DNA of 25,908 nucleotides, from NCBI GenBank assembly GCA_001579985.1, contig LRSR01011263.1:1-25908 (forward strand), written 5' to 3'. Shown one piece after another: positions 1 through 10,322 of the stretch; within the stretch, counting starts at the first letter, position 1; the number at the start of each line of letters is the position of its first letter. A program made the translations under genes and the position numbers. This DNA is from Hypsibius dujardini (lineage: Eukaryota; Tardigrada; Eutardigrada; Parachela; Hypsibiidae). Under the pieces are notes generated by a model that saw only the letters and a list, made by a program, of their open reading frames with translations, searched no databases and was not told where the DNA came from.

Positions 1-3000
1 CGAAGAGTTGCTGCCTGAACCAGCGATAATAAGCCGATCCAGCCAGCAATAAGATACAACCCGCTGCCGTCGACAGAGCTGTAATTATCGTCGAAGTCCC
101 TGTAAATCAAATCCAAAAATCTAAAAACTCTTCACTTAAAGAAAAGAATGTTTTTAAATTGTGAATAATTTCAACTGAAATGTTATTTATTGAATGTTTT
201 GCTGAATTTCAAAGTAAAATCTTTTGAAAATTATTGCTTACGCCCTTCTTGTTAGGAGGAATTAAAGTTAAATATCTACAGTGTCTCGGTCTACACGCAA
301 AAGCTTCTTAAGAACATTTGCTTTGATAAAACCGGCACCCATGGGTACACGAGCTCAGTTACTAACGAACTTTCCGCGGCACAGCGTCCTTCATGTCCGG
401 TGAAGCCGCATTCCGGCACATCAGCGGGCGGCGAACCGTCTGACGTCGGCCATGGAATCGTCTTGTTTTCATAGAAAGTGAACCGCTGCTTCGTGCCGTC
501 AAATACTCCGATTGTCTAAAGGAGAACGACAGTGCCGTTACTTAAATAATGTCGCGGACTGACCGTTGCGCCGACGGGGCCGTTGCCCCTCCCCCGACGC
601 TTAAAATGATTTTGCTTCCTCCTCCCGCAATGCGGGGGATGGGAAAGGGAGGAGTGGAAAGTTGGGGCAGTCCCTCCCCCCCACGATGCGGGGGGGGGAG
701 GAAATGATGAGGCTTTTCAAATGATAAAGCGTTCAAAATGACTTTGGTACCTTCCGCAAGGCAAGAGGGACAGAGATTTTGAGTTTTTTTAAATGTTAAA
801 GTTTGCCCCTCCCCTTCCCGGCAAGGCTTGCACTCCCTCCTTGATCCGTCACTGAGTAAAGAAAATGTATTTGAATTCCTCAACTTGTGATTGACCCACA
901 ACGTGCCTGCAAGGAAAGCGTGGAGGTATTGAAAGCGAACACTTCCGTATTGATCAGGCGAATTCCACCGGCGGTGAAGTAAACCCTCCCACTGCTGATG
1001 GTGAAAGTGCGATTGGCGATTCTATCCACAAGTTGACTTCCGCTGCACGGTCCGTCCTGCCCCGACCCAAGTAGCGCACTGTCGCGCTCGATGACGAGGG
1101 TTGAAAAAATCTCCACAATTTCAATGGCACCTCTTGCTCCATTTCCAGAGTCCAGGGGCTAAAGATCATTCCACTACGATTGTACACTGGGTATGCGCAA
1201 ATTGATGTCTCTTTAGGCCCAATCTATTATACTAACAATGTTTAGATGAGGAAAATGGCCAAATTAATCTTTGGGGAGTTTGACTACTCTTAAAAATATC
1301 TATACTACACATTTAGTATCGATTTTGGAATTGTGTCATTTGTTTATTGGAACGGCTCTTTACCACCTTTCAGGTTTCTTTGGCAGGCAGCCCTACCCAT
1401 TCCATTGACGTTTCAAACAAAGCTCTAGAAATATTTCAAGTTGCTGAAGCTCACAACCCGGAGAACCATTGTTATGCCAGGTAGGCCACGTTGGCCGATT
1501 AATGATGGCAAAAATAAAATAAAATAAAATAAACTGAGCGTTTCGCAATTTTTTTGCCTTTTTTTAGTTGAAGTTAGTTGAGTTGACTGAAACGCTAAAG
1601 TATAGGATTTAGTTACCGTTCTAATAGTATGAATGGAAAAAAAAGAAAAAGGAAAGTTAGTAGTAAGTTTAGTAAAATGAATTCGACTTAAACTTAGGAC
1701 TGGACACAAACAGTTTTAGTTACAAAAAATTGAGGTGGATATTTTTAATAATTAAGTTCAGTTGATCAAAAGCTAATCTGTGGACTAGTCGCTCCGTTCG
1801 CTTTAGAAATTCTCTGGAGGAACCATGACCTATATTTTTGAACGCCATATACCGATTTTTAGCTCATTTCGTTTTTCTAAAAGTTAGTATTAAATATCAC
1901 TTGGATTTTACGGAAAAGATTTATATCCACAGAAGAAGATATACCGGTGCATGCCCAACCTGACCTCTTTACGGTAAATGTTTTTAAACTGATCAGTACA
2001 GTTCAACGTCTTCAGAAAAACCAAAGATAGCAAATTGAAGTAAATAATCTTGTAAGACGTTTCACAAGATGTTTCAAGTGGTGCTAAAACTGGAAATATT
2101 ATAAATGACCCCTTCTTTGCTAGGACCTTCAAAAACTACGCGTTTGAAAACGTGTCGTCTTTGAATTTATATTGTTCGGTCTATCTGAGACAACGCCCAC
2201 TCTCTTTTGCTTCCGATGCTCATCGTATAGCATAGTCCCCCGACCTTTCATCTTCTACTGCACATTATATATGGCAAATGGAGAGGATTTTACTGTACGG
2301 TACTGTACTTACCGGAACCCCATTGTAAGAGTAATTATATTGAGTAAGCGTAAGATTGGATATTTTTTCGTTGACATCAGCCAGAGTTTTAGCTGTCGGA
2401 GAGTGCGATTGCGGAACGAGGAAAATCAGCGACCTCGATGCATTCAGATTCTGCAAAAAACATATCGCAAAGCCAAAATTACAACATCCTTAATTTTTTC
2501 GCTTCTCCTCCAACGTTGCAGGCTCCTACCGATGTGTTGTTCGCAAGACGGGCAAACTGCTCAGGCACGCCATAGGCGGTAGTACGGATAGGTTGAACGT
2601 TGATGAAAACATACTCCCCGTTTGACATACCCAGGGCATCAGTCAGTCCCTTCAAAAACGAAATCGACGGATATTGTCTATACGCACAAATAACACCTTA
2701 GACGGTCAATAATGGGTTCGTTAATATTCTGGTGCAATTGTCAGAATATTGTTTATTTTCGTCAGCGCAAGCAGTTCCTTTGCCCTTTTGTACAAGCAAG
2801 AATGAAGACGAGAATCTGGTGATAAAAGGGTATTCGATATTCCAAAAAAGTGTTCATTTTTTACCATGATACGGAGTGCGAGCTTGGCCGTGGAGAGTAG
2901 AACATAGACTGCAACAAGAATACATTACAGTATACAAAACCTTCAAGATTGTGATAAGCCACTCTGTTCTGATACTAATACGCTGTTCTAGTGTTACTTC

Positions 3001-5178
3001 TCTCTTCTGGTTTCGATTGCGAGTTGTGTGCAGTGTAGCGCCATCTAGATAAAATTTTTTCACAGTAATAATAATAAGACACTTTTCCTCGTGTGTCTCG
3101 TTTTTTTTCGTTCCTTCGGCTCAGACATCCTAATTGAGCCGGGTATCGTGTCTGTGTTCACTAGAGACCTATCCAGGCCGCTATTCCTAGTATTCCCTGA
3201 GGATCTCTGGATTACTCAAGAACTGCTCGCGGATCATCACACCTGCAGAGAACCTTGCCAAGCGGACAGGAGACTGACACCGTCATCTACCTTTTGGACT
3301 ATTTGCTTATCCCACCCCCCAAATCTTATAAAATTTAACTTTTTTATTGCCGCGAGGCAGTTTTTTTAGTTAGTTTTCAATAGACTTGATGGCCCGAACT
3401 ATGCATGTAAACATTGACTGCAAAAGTCCGCCAAGTCTATTGTGAATAAATAAATGCTAATTTTTTTCAGCACGCACAAGCCCTTCAATCAAAAAGCGTT
3501 TAGTGTTGTTTGTAAAACACATATACTAGAATCACTCAATTTGCAATATTACGATTTAGGGCCTGGATTCAAAATCCCAATTATTTCCTTGTAAAACCTT
3601 TTCCAGCATTTTTTATTGCACATACCTCGGCTCCGCAGCTTAGATTCCGCCAGAATTTTCATCAAGTCAGGGGTGGAAATGATATTGTCCACGTTAAGCG
3701 GCACCATTTGAAAGTTAAAGCCCGAGTGCTTCGTGACCTCCAGCAGGAACCTCCATGACGTCTGATAGAACCGAGTGATGGTGGTTGAGGTTTCTATCAC
3801 GACGGTCACATGATACCAATTGTTCCGGTTTAGTAGCTCCACCAAAGCCATACAAAAACTGATGGATGAAGCACCGCTTGAAACGGTTGTCGCCGGCGCC
3901 GATTTTGGAGTTAGAAAATCTTTTGCCATTGAATCCCTACAACATACATTTATACATGTCCAAAAATCAGAACTGTTTATTGTGAGATAAATCACTTCCA
4001 ATCAACCTACATATTCAAAGTGAAAACCAAGACATCCAGAGCAGTGGCAAAACTAGACAGCCCGTTCTGATCATTGCAACCTAACAAAACACATACAGGA
4101 TGAGGAAAGAGCGACCTTCAGCTAAATATTTGCTAGGAACAGTGAGAGGGAGCTATGGGCTGTTGAACTGAGCTATTGAAAATTTCGATCCTAGCCCCAG
4201 ATCTCTTTGAAAAACGGACCACCCAGTGGCACGCCGAAGTTTCAAAGCCTAACCTGACCGTCTAGTGTCATTTTTATCCGCCTCTGTTCTCCCCTGATAA
4301 ATCGATAAAGGTTACATTTATTATCGGAAATACCGTTTCATATTGAATAAAAAAGCAGCTTATAACTTAGCTTAACTTAACTTAACAGCTTTATTCCTTG
4401 AAGCATAAAGGTGACCAGACGGAGTACCATTTATGACACTAATTTTATTGGGACTAAAAAATGTTTTTAGAGTAAGTTTAAAAATTCTGCAAATGGAGAA
4501 ACAAAATAAATTTCATTAGTTTTGTTAAACACTGAGTTTAAAAAACTTACAGTACTGATGAAGGACGAATACGGTGCCAAATAGACCATTGTTTTAGAAT
4601 TATTTTTCTGGTAGCAAAACAGGCAAGCTCCCTGAGTAGCCCCCCCCCCCGTCTAATAACCTTCGAAATTATCCCCTGTTTGTAACTGTAACACATTCCG
4701 CAAGGCAACTCTGTGGACTGAAAGCTTTAGAAAGTTACTCATAATTACTGCATCCGGAACGGACACATTCATCGCGAACTGGGTGAGAAGAAAGCCAGTG
4801 TAAACAAGATGTTGAGAGTGATTTCATAATACATTTGTAGCCATTACCTGTTTCAACTATAGCATAACATGTATCTTCACGTCGATGTCGGAACAAATAT
4901 TCCGAAACGTTCGCCACGGCGTCTCCGTTGATATCGTCGCACGTATGGTGATCTTTGTGCTGAAAATAACGAACACTCACGTTGTACTGACCTCTGTGAC
5001 GCTTCATAACCTCATCCCGAGCCACTTCGAAGGTCGGCGACATAAACACGGCATTGGTCACATAGCCCGGCATCTCGTACTGCAGAGTCACGAGCACCTC
5101 AATCTTTGTTTTCTGGGTTAACGCACACGTAATGGCTATCAGATTAAGAAATGTCACGGATCGAAAGAGCAAGAACAT
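1..5178 (-). CDS. R4: receptor guanylyl cyclase-like ligand-binding membrane protein (3' end outside window)
   Basis: Exons, in transcription order: 4848-5178, 4011-4080, 3626-3936, 2865-2908, 2530-2649, 2313-2450, 907-1158, 371-515, and 99 to beyond 1. Phases join without a stop. The start is the only ATG in front of a hydrophobic signal peptide (about residues 1-19, ending ITCA). The ectodomain follows the ANF-receptor/rGC pattern: ETGGCNDQNG across exons 1-2, W-HVTVVIE in exon 3, SRVYVLLS at the exon 3-4 join, GM-NGEYVFI in exon 5, NRTF in exon 7, and PECGFTGHEGRC just before the membrane. The last exon gives a helix with IITALSTAAGCILLLAG, then YYRWFRQQLF at the edge. By homology with R2 and R3 only a short tail should remain. 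It is distinguished from its neighbours by changes such as NVSEYL in exon 1 and VFAFN in exon 7. Ligand unknown; the lack of a cyclase is inferred from the paralogs because the window ends here. Confidence 0.85.
580..842. repeat. GC-clustered minisatellite in R4 intron 7
   Basis: Degenerate units of roughly 75-90 bases, each made of a C-run/G-run hairpin (such as cctcccgcaatgcggggga) followed by a TTTTAAATG-AAAGCGTTTAAAATGA part. About three units here. Confidence 0.6.
905..906 (-). other. Non-canonical GC splice donor, R4 exon 7
   Basis: Exon 7 ends TTGCAG and the intron starts GCACGT on the minus strand. The nearest GT lies four bases further and would shift the frame into exon 8, which must be entered in phase 0 (tttag|ACAATCGG). 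R3 and R2 have the same arrangement. Confidence 0.65.
1159..2312 (-). other. R4 intron 6 with repeats
   Basis: An intron between phase-0 exons 6 and 7. It contains (AAAAT)n at about 1511-1533 and, at 1560-1790, many TTTAGTT / AACTAAA words shared with R3 (12050-12260) and R2 (19025-19245). No gene seen. Confidence 0.6.
1511..1533. repeat. (AAAAT)n microsatellite
   Basis: Four to five copies of AAAAT, specific to R4. Confidence 0.85.
2909..3625 (-). other. R4 intron 3
   Basis: No gene seen. 3080-3170 matches 21140-21210 of R2 but is missing from R3. The open plus-strand frame at 3091-3369 is not supported by conservation. Confidence 0.5.
4081..4847 (-). other. R4 intron 1
   Basis: No gene seen. 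It includes cttaacttaacttaac near 4372 and a C-run at about 4640-4650 shared with R2 (23045-23055). About 250 bases of it are missing from R3. Confidence 0.5.
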
Positions 5179-5654
5179 TGTGTCGTTTTGGAAAAAAACC
5201 CGGCCAGTTTAAAAAAGCGGCTGGGCAATGATGAGCAGCGCTAGCAAATCGGGAAGTATAGGTTGTGATTTTGATTATGAAAGAATGTCATAGATTGATC
5301 CGCAGATCGGACACTGATATGCAATATTGTTTTTGTTTTATAGAGCCTTTTCACATGATGAATTAATGGTAATGCGCTACTTAAAATGCAGACGCTACTA
5401 TGGTGTGGATGTCCCGTGAAAAGATAAATCATGCATTGTTGTTGAGAACGTCTCAAGAGATTGCGTGTTGGTTGCCTGCTTAGGTTGATCTGCTAACATG
5501 CCTATATGTATTTCGTGCGCGGACAGGTCGCACCCAGATAGATTGTATCCAGGTAATTAGTACCCAAGCATATCGTGATCAAAGACATTTCGTACGATCT
5601 GACAACTCATAACAAGACAATTCGAAACCGGACACTACATACAAAAGTACATTG
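5179..5654 (-). promoter_or_regulatory. R4 5' flank, conserved upstream block
   Basis: The roughly 480 bases before the R4 ATG are nearly identical to those before R3 and share the proximal 270 with R2. A TTTAAA sits about 35 bases before the ATG. No clear TATA box or transcription start was recognised. Conservation of this non-coding block across three copies suits a shared promoter, but recent duplication could also explain it. Confidence 0.45.
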
Positions 5655-6394
5655 CCCCAATGATAATCTGGAACTGATGCCCTCCCGTTTTACTCGACGT
5701 ACAAATCGAGGTGTAAAATCTTGCTGCTTAAGGGCAAATTTTACTCTTCCTGGGTAAGAAAACTACTTCCGGTACATCCGCAAGTGCAAATTTATCCACT
5801 CAATGCCTTTCGGGAGAAAAATGCCTTCCGGCAGAAGGCAATTATACCCAATGTGTACATTTTTAAATCTCGAACAGACTTTCGCACTTTGTTTAAAACC
5901 ACAAAATGCAAACAAGAAGATTAAAAGTGACAAACCGTATAAAATCAAGTTGGACGGAACCTGTTCGAATTCGTCTTTTGTTATTTCGGCTGTGCATGGC
6001 CATGACAAATTCAACAATTTAATTTTTTTTTAAATGAACCAAAAGTAAACAAATAAATTAGTTATCCAGTTTTACATTCCCCTCCATGCTCCACCCATCC
6101 CCCACCCCCCTGCGTCCAGTACGGAGGGGGTCTGGAAAAGGTCCGTAGGCGAAAACACTGTAATCGTAGATTCGGCTTTATTTACAGCGATCCGTAGCTC
6201 ATACTGCAGCATTGAACAAAGGTAGGCAATGCCAGTGATTCAGCGGACTTAAAGCGTGGATGCCTTTGTGGTTTTGATTCACTGAACAATGAACCTCAAC
6301 ACAAACACTCTCAATCTGTCAGACATCTTGCTTTTTGAATTACAACGGCTGTTAATTTTCCCATATTATTTTCCTCATCTTCCCCAACTTTAAA

Positions 6395-7139
6395 ATGCCC
6401 AAGCCACGAGTTCTAGCACCAAAAAATTTTGTCGCATCTGGTCCCGAGAGGAACGACTGCATTCCCCAGTCGTTTTTGGGCCTTTTGAATGGATCACAGG
6501 AGAGGGAAGGTAAAAGCTTCTCACGTGGGAAGATTTTGAGAGGCAGATTTCAAAATTACTCTATATTTTTTTTCTCAAAGACCCATTTATGCAACAAATA
6601 TTAAAAATGATTTCGCCGGCTGAGCTTGAAAGTCTTTTTCAAATCGATCAATCAATCGATCAATCTTTTGCGGAATAGCCTGAATGTTTTGTTAATACTT
6701 TGTTAATCAAGCAATCCATTAGTTGGGAACTGATGATAGACAAAAACCTGACCAATCAAGCGATCAATCTACTGTTTAAAAGTTAAATCGTTGCTAATCA
6801 AGCAATCAATTGGCGGCGTACACTGCTAACTGAACGTCTCTGCCTCAATAGATTTCCAGGCTCAGCCAACGAAATAATTTTTATTTACCTGGAGAGGATC
6901 GAAAAAGTGCGCCCTCGGATTACTGCCGCCATAATTTCGTCATTCAGCACATCTTTTTTTCTTCAGAGCACCTGGTCGACTTTCGTCACTCAAAGAAATC
7001 CGACGAACCCGAGTGGCTTATTGAAACGAAGTCGAAGTCCGATCTCACCAAGGAGTGGACCAAGTCGTTTACTGGACGCATCGCCTGTTTTCACGCCGAA
7101 AACCAGATTGACGAGGCAGCCGATTGGGGCGCGGATTAG
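6395..7139 (+). CDS. Possible two-exon plus-strand gene inside the 5655-7487 insertion, function unknown
   Basis: A first frame starts at ATG 6395 (MPKPRVLAPKNFVASG) and reaches a donor-like GAAG|GTAAAA near 6510. After an acceptor-like gatttccag at 6859 an open frame of 92 codons runs from 6861 to TAG 7137-7139. Its composition is protein-like (W, D and E rich; includes FRHSKKSDEPEWLIETKSK and ends CFHAENQIDEAADWGAD). Joining the two at these exact sites does not preserve this frame, so the first exon or its donor may be wrong. A second acceptor-like tract (tttttttcttcag near 6967) lies inside the frame. No family recognised; it may be cargo, a transposase remnant or chance. Confidence 0.3.
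6640..6820. repeat. AATCAATCGATCAATC simple and degenerate repeats
   Basis: A tight cluster of ATCGATCAATCAATCGATC lies at about 6643-6665, with further AATCAAGCAATCAAT variants at about 6705, 6750 and 6795. It falls in the supposed intron of the element gene. Confidence 0.5.
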
Positions 7140-7302
7140 TTGATTTTTTTAAACAATTAAAAATAAGAGATTAATTCGCAAATGTTTAAGTTTCGTGCTG
7201 TAGAATATAATTCCGGTAGAAATGTAGCCTCTAGTTTTGTACCGGCTGTTTTTTTTACCCCGTGAGTAATTTTAAAGTGCGGGAATATTTTTTCTTGCTA
7301 CA

Positions 7303-7479
7303 GTAGTAAATTTGCCCTTCTGGAACCGTTTGGCCCAGCCGAGTAAATTTGCCGGGGTGGAATTTTTAGACGAGGAGAGTAAATTTGGGAAAAATAACAG
7401 GACTTTTGCGCGAGTAAATTTACATTTCCATATGTGCTCCCCGATGCACTCTTCGATATACTTTTAGAGTAAATATTTT
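7303..7479. repeat. Subterminal GAGTAAATTTGCC repeats of the insertion
   Basis: Five variants of (G)AGTAAATTTGCC occur at about 7304, 7341, 7375, 7412 and 7467, spaced 34-55 bases apart. Inverted counterparts lie at 5688-5748. Such arrays often serve as transposase binding sites. Confidence 0.55.
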
Positions 7480-7559
7480 CATTGGGGTTGGGTACCGGTA
7501 TTGCATATGATATGTATAACAATTGGTATTCCCCCCGCCGGAAACAGTGTTCGCGCGTG

Positions 7560-8400
7560 CATAGAACCCTCTCGACCCTCAATGGCACTGCCTTGAATCT
7601 CAATATTATCATCTCGAATACTTCATTTATTTTCGTATCCTCGGCCAAGAGATGCGAGGCTAGGGACTTTGTGCTCTTTGCGCACCAAAAAAACATAATC
7701 TGCTGACAACGGTCGTCGAACAACAATTCAGTCAGCTGAGTGGCATTAGTTTAAATGCCGTCATTTGTTTTCTGAATGCTCAGGAAGGTTCTCACTCACA
7801 ACAGTCTGCAGAAAGGATAAAGGTTAGGGCTAGTCTGTCAAAAAACCGGGTTTCATCGGTTCTGAAATTAGAAAACCATAAATCTGTACGCGAATGGTCA
7901 GGATAGGAAATATATCTTGATGGGTTTTGATGTCTATGCGTGCAAATTGTCGGGGTACAGTATGTCTGGATATGAATTGTACCCGGATACGAAATGTCGA
8001 GGTAGGAAACGAAGGGGTGTCATTTGATTGATTTCCAAATGCCGACGGAATGTGTGGATAACATGTCATGTTAAAACAAGGGTGACGACACAAATATAAT
8101 CACTCAACGGAAATGTGCAGTGGGGCTTCCAATAGGCTTCCAGACAACGAGCATAAGGTCAAGTTAAGAAAATATCAGTCACATTGATTTAATGCTGGAA
8201 TCACGTCTAACGCGTTGCTGGAAATGCTTCTTCAAAAATCAGGGTTTGGTACGTAAAGCGTAAAGGTGAAGACACTTAAATCACAATGAAGCCCAGGTGG
8301 GGAATTTTCGGCAACAAAATATATTGTATTCACGTTTCAGACCACCACTGGTGCGTCCAGGCATTTCTTTAACAGGAGCATCCTCTCGAATTCGAATGAT
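7560..8400. other. Intergenic block shared with R2 upstream (and partly R3 upstream)
   Basis: No gene seen. 7640-8060 matches 23760-24090 and 8010-8400 matches 24060-24446; the second part also matches 15660-15990. It is old intergenic DNA copied with the array unit. Confidence 0.55.
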
Positions 8401-9393
8401 GCAACCACAATCATGCAAAATCATGCCAAAATGAACTCACCTCTTTCAAAACATAAGATTCCGAGTTTAGTACTGTCTACGGGAATTACTGGGAAAGATT
8501 TAGTTCCCTAAATCTGCTTATAACTAATGAAGACTTCTCCGTATTTTGTCTCGCCGGACCACACCCTCTAAGTGTGGCGACTGCTCATGTTTCGCCGAAT
8601 GCTTCTTGAATTGTTCGCGTATGGTCCAGCGCGACTATAAATAGCGTTGCACACCCTTTATTCTCTACAGTTTCCTCTTTCACATTGCAACTCTTTCTCG
8701 CCTCTTTTGTGAAACTGCATTTTTTTTAAGTGGATTTGTGGCCGTTCCGCGGCCGGGGTTCACCTTCGGTATCAATGATGCCAATAAGGAATACTTACTC
8801 CCCTGCCCCTGATTGTTCTGTCTGCTTCCGTCGGAAACAGTTATATCAGATATCATGCCTGCTCATAATAAAACTGAGCAGCGTTCCTGTTCTTGTTCGT
8901 ATGTTGAGTCTGATTTGCTAAGGCCTCTCCCGAATTAAAAACAAAATTACGTTTGATTGGCTTTCAAAGTTTGCTTCTTTTTTTGCCCAAAATATCGAAG
9001 GTAGACCGTTCAGAAATGGTCTACATTTGAAGGAAAAATCGAAGTCTTTGAATATTATTACGTGGAGCATGTGTATCACTGATTGTCTGATTGATGTGGG
9101 CCCTTTTCTAAATGCTAATAATCTATTGTGCCGCCTGTTAGCGGCAGCTGACATTTCAGCTCTGATTTGCTCGCAATTCAATTCTTCATTCTTGATAGTT
9201 CATTAGTCTGTATTAAAATTTCTACCAAACGGTTGCTTTTCCATCTCCCCCAGTTGCTGTTTGAGGCCTCTCTTCAGAAGGCTTGGACCAATTCTAATGG
9301 TTCAAAGGTTGACTGGCTTAGTTCATCATTCGTCTAGAGCCCAATCCTTGTTACAATATGTTTTGAAATCCCGGGGGTCATGAAAGGGTGATA
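8401..9393. mobile_element. About 1 kb insertion relative to the R2 upstream region, with TATA-type promoter
   Basis: Sequence continuous at 24440-24450 (gaatgatcctccgg) is split here into gaatgat at about 8400 and gataccccgccctctac at about 9392, with TGAT on both sides as a possible duplication. No TG...CA ends or inverted ends were found. It holds a TATA box and an AATAAA (about 8869), which would suit a retroelement terminal region or a captured promoter. Only short open frames are present. Confidence 0.4.
8636..8643 (+). promoter_or_regulatory. TATA box (TATAAATA)
   Basis: TATAAATA in gcgactataaatagcgttg, with a pyrimidine-rich start-like region (ttctctacagtttcctctt) about 30 bases downstream. 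It lies within the insertion at 8401-9393 and points away from the receptor genes. Confidence 0.45.
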
Positions 9394-9505
9394 CCCCGCC
9401 CTCTACAAGTTTGGCGTGAGCAGGAACGGTGGATATTTTCCATCATTTTAGTTGGTTTAAGAATAAATACATTTTGTAATAAAAACGGCTTGCTCCTTTT
9501 CCTAC

Positions 9506-9664
9506 CTTGGACATGTCTTTAAGGGATCCGGGTGCACACACTTTACTATTGTCCAGCAAACCAGTATTTTGTGAGCTATCGAATAAGTCAAATCCAATTG
9601 CGCCGATTGTGACAAAAGCAGCCCGTTCCGAACGGAAAGGATTACTGTGCAGTAAGGTATTCAA
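9506..9664 (-). other. Conserved exon-like block (R3 to R4 interval)
   Basis: The minus strand is open and reads AAFVTIGAIGFDLFDSSQNT, then a short stretch to CAPGSLKDMSK, then AAG|GTAGGA, a fair splice donor. The same block is present in each intergenic interval (16011-16150, and split at 24554-24581 plus 25197-25306). It could be a lost 3' exon, a 5' untranslated exon of the downstream gene, or non-coding repeat DNA. The R2-R3 copy has an 11-base deletion that shifts this frame, which argues against present coding. Confidence 0.35.
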
Positions 9665-9701
9665 AGCTCGTTTATTTTGCAGCGATTATTCCGCTATTTC
9701 A

Positions 9702-9798
9702 AACTGGCTAATTTCTCCAGTTTTTAAGGTCGCTAAGAAAAAAAGCTCTTACACTGCTTTTTCTCGGTGACCTTCAAAACTGGAGAGATTAACCAGTT
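9702..9798. repeat. Inverted repeat / hairpin with 30-base arms
   Basis: Arm 9702-9731 pairs with 9769-9798 with three mismatches (cores ctccagttttTaaggtc and gaccttCaaaactggag), leaving a 37-base loop. Outer sequence (gcagc near 9680 and gcagcctaagagct near 9804) suggests a longer decayed palindrome. No counterpart was seen at the matching place downstream of R2, so it may be a foldback element. Confidence 0.7.
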
Positions 9799-10022
9799 GA
9801 AAAGCAGCCTAAGAGCTACTTTTTCGGTCATTTGCTCGCTAATTGTAATTGTGTGCTATGTCTTCTGAATGGTCGGTGTGAGTTGAGATTAGCGAAGGTG
9901 ACCCTTAATAAAAGATTTTTAGTCTTTGTCCGACCAGAATTACTCTCACACATCCTGACACACAAAACCATGTCCTTCACATATAAAAAATTCTGAAGAT
10001 ACATTTTTGGCAGCACCAGGAT

Positions 10023-10028
10023 TTTATT
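10023..10028 (-). terminator. Possible R3 polyadenylation signal AATAAA
   Basis: AATAAA on the minus strand about 295 bases past the R3 stop. It is chosen only because it is the nearest one in the right orientation. Confidence 0.3.
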
Positions 10029-10322
10029 TATGGTTGCGGAAGAATTTTGTGTGGCCCTTATGCAAAAAAAGTCTGCAGCGGATTTTTTATGTCCTAGATT
10101 AAGGGTGACATTTTTCTCCGTAAAAGTGTGAGTTTCTGTCTGCGCCGAAATCCGGACACATTAAAACTCATATTAAGAGACGCAGCCTTAAGTAAGCCAG
10201 CGGGCGTGTCCTAGTATCACCGTTTCACGGGCATGCAAACCTCGGAAGATTAGCGAGTTTGAAATATCCAAATAAACATTGCCAAATAACTGAGCTTCGA
10301 GTACTCTTAGTGTAGTGACAAT
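10029..10322 (-). other. Probable R3 3' untranslated region
   Basis: No open frame. 10180-10322 matches 17050-17195 downstream of R2 (gattagcgagtttgaaatat and following), so the 3' flanks are conserved between paralogs. Confidence 0.4.

Larger units (their letters stand above)
5655..7487. mobile_element. DNA transposon-like insertion with terminal inverted repeats and 3-bp target duplication
   Basis: The left end reads CCCCAATGATAAT (5655-5667); the right end, reverse-complemented, reads CCCCAATGAAAAT (7475-7487). The flanks are acatTG on the left and TTGggtacc on the right, and R3 has the uninterrupted empty site acattgggtacc near 15570, giving a 3-bp duplication TTG. Copies of GAGTAAATTT near the right end and the reversed form AAATTTTACTC near the left end (5688-5748) act as subterminal repeats. 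About 1.83 kb. Superfamily not assigned: a 3-bp duplication occurs in PIF/Harbinger and a few others, but no transposase motif was recognised. Confidence 0.75.

Noticed and set aside
542-901. 119-codon minus-strand frame rich in P and G
   Set aside because: It lies in the intron 7 minisatellite and follows repeat units; not conserved in R2 or R3 as protein.
954-1187. Alternative minus-strand frame through exon 7 (WIESPIALSPSAVGG), also at 11474-11707 and 18411-18644
   Set aside because: The other minus frame contains NRTF and the expected receptor pattern and joins exons 6 and 8 in phase 0.
2650-2700. Exon 5 extended upstream (QYPSISF before LKGL) using the tatag acceptor
   Set aside because: It enters in the wrong phase after exon 4, and in R3 the extension has an in-frame TAA. 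The gaag|GGACTG acceptor gives phase 0 and the expected eight residues before GEYVF.
4640-4650. Long C-run as possible assembly gap or error
   Set aside because: A similar run occurs at the matching place in R2 (23045-23055), so it is probably real and inherited.
8401-9393. Complete LTR retrotransposon
   Set aside because: No TG...CA ends, no pair of long direct repeats and no gag or pol frame were found.
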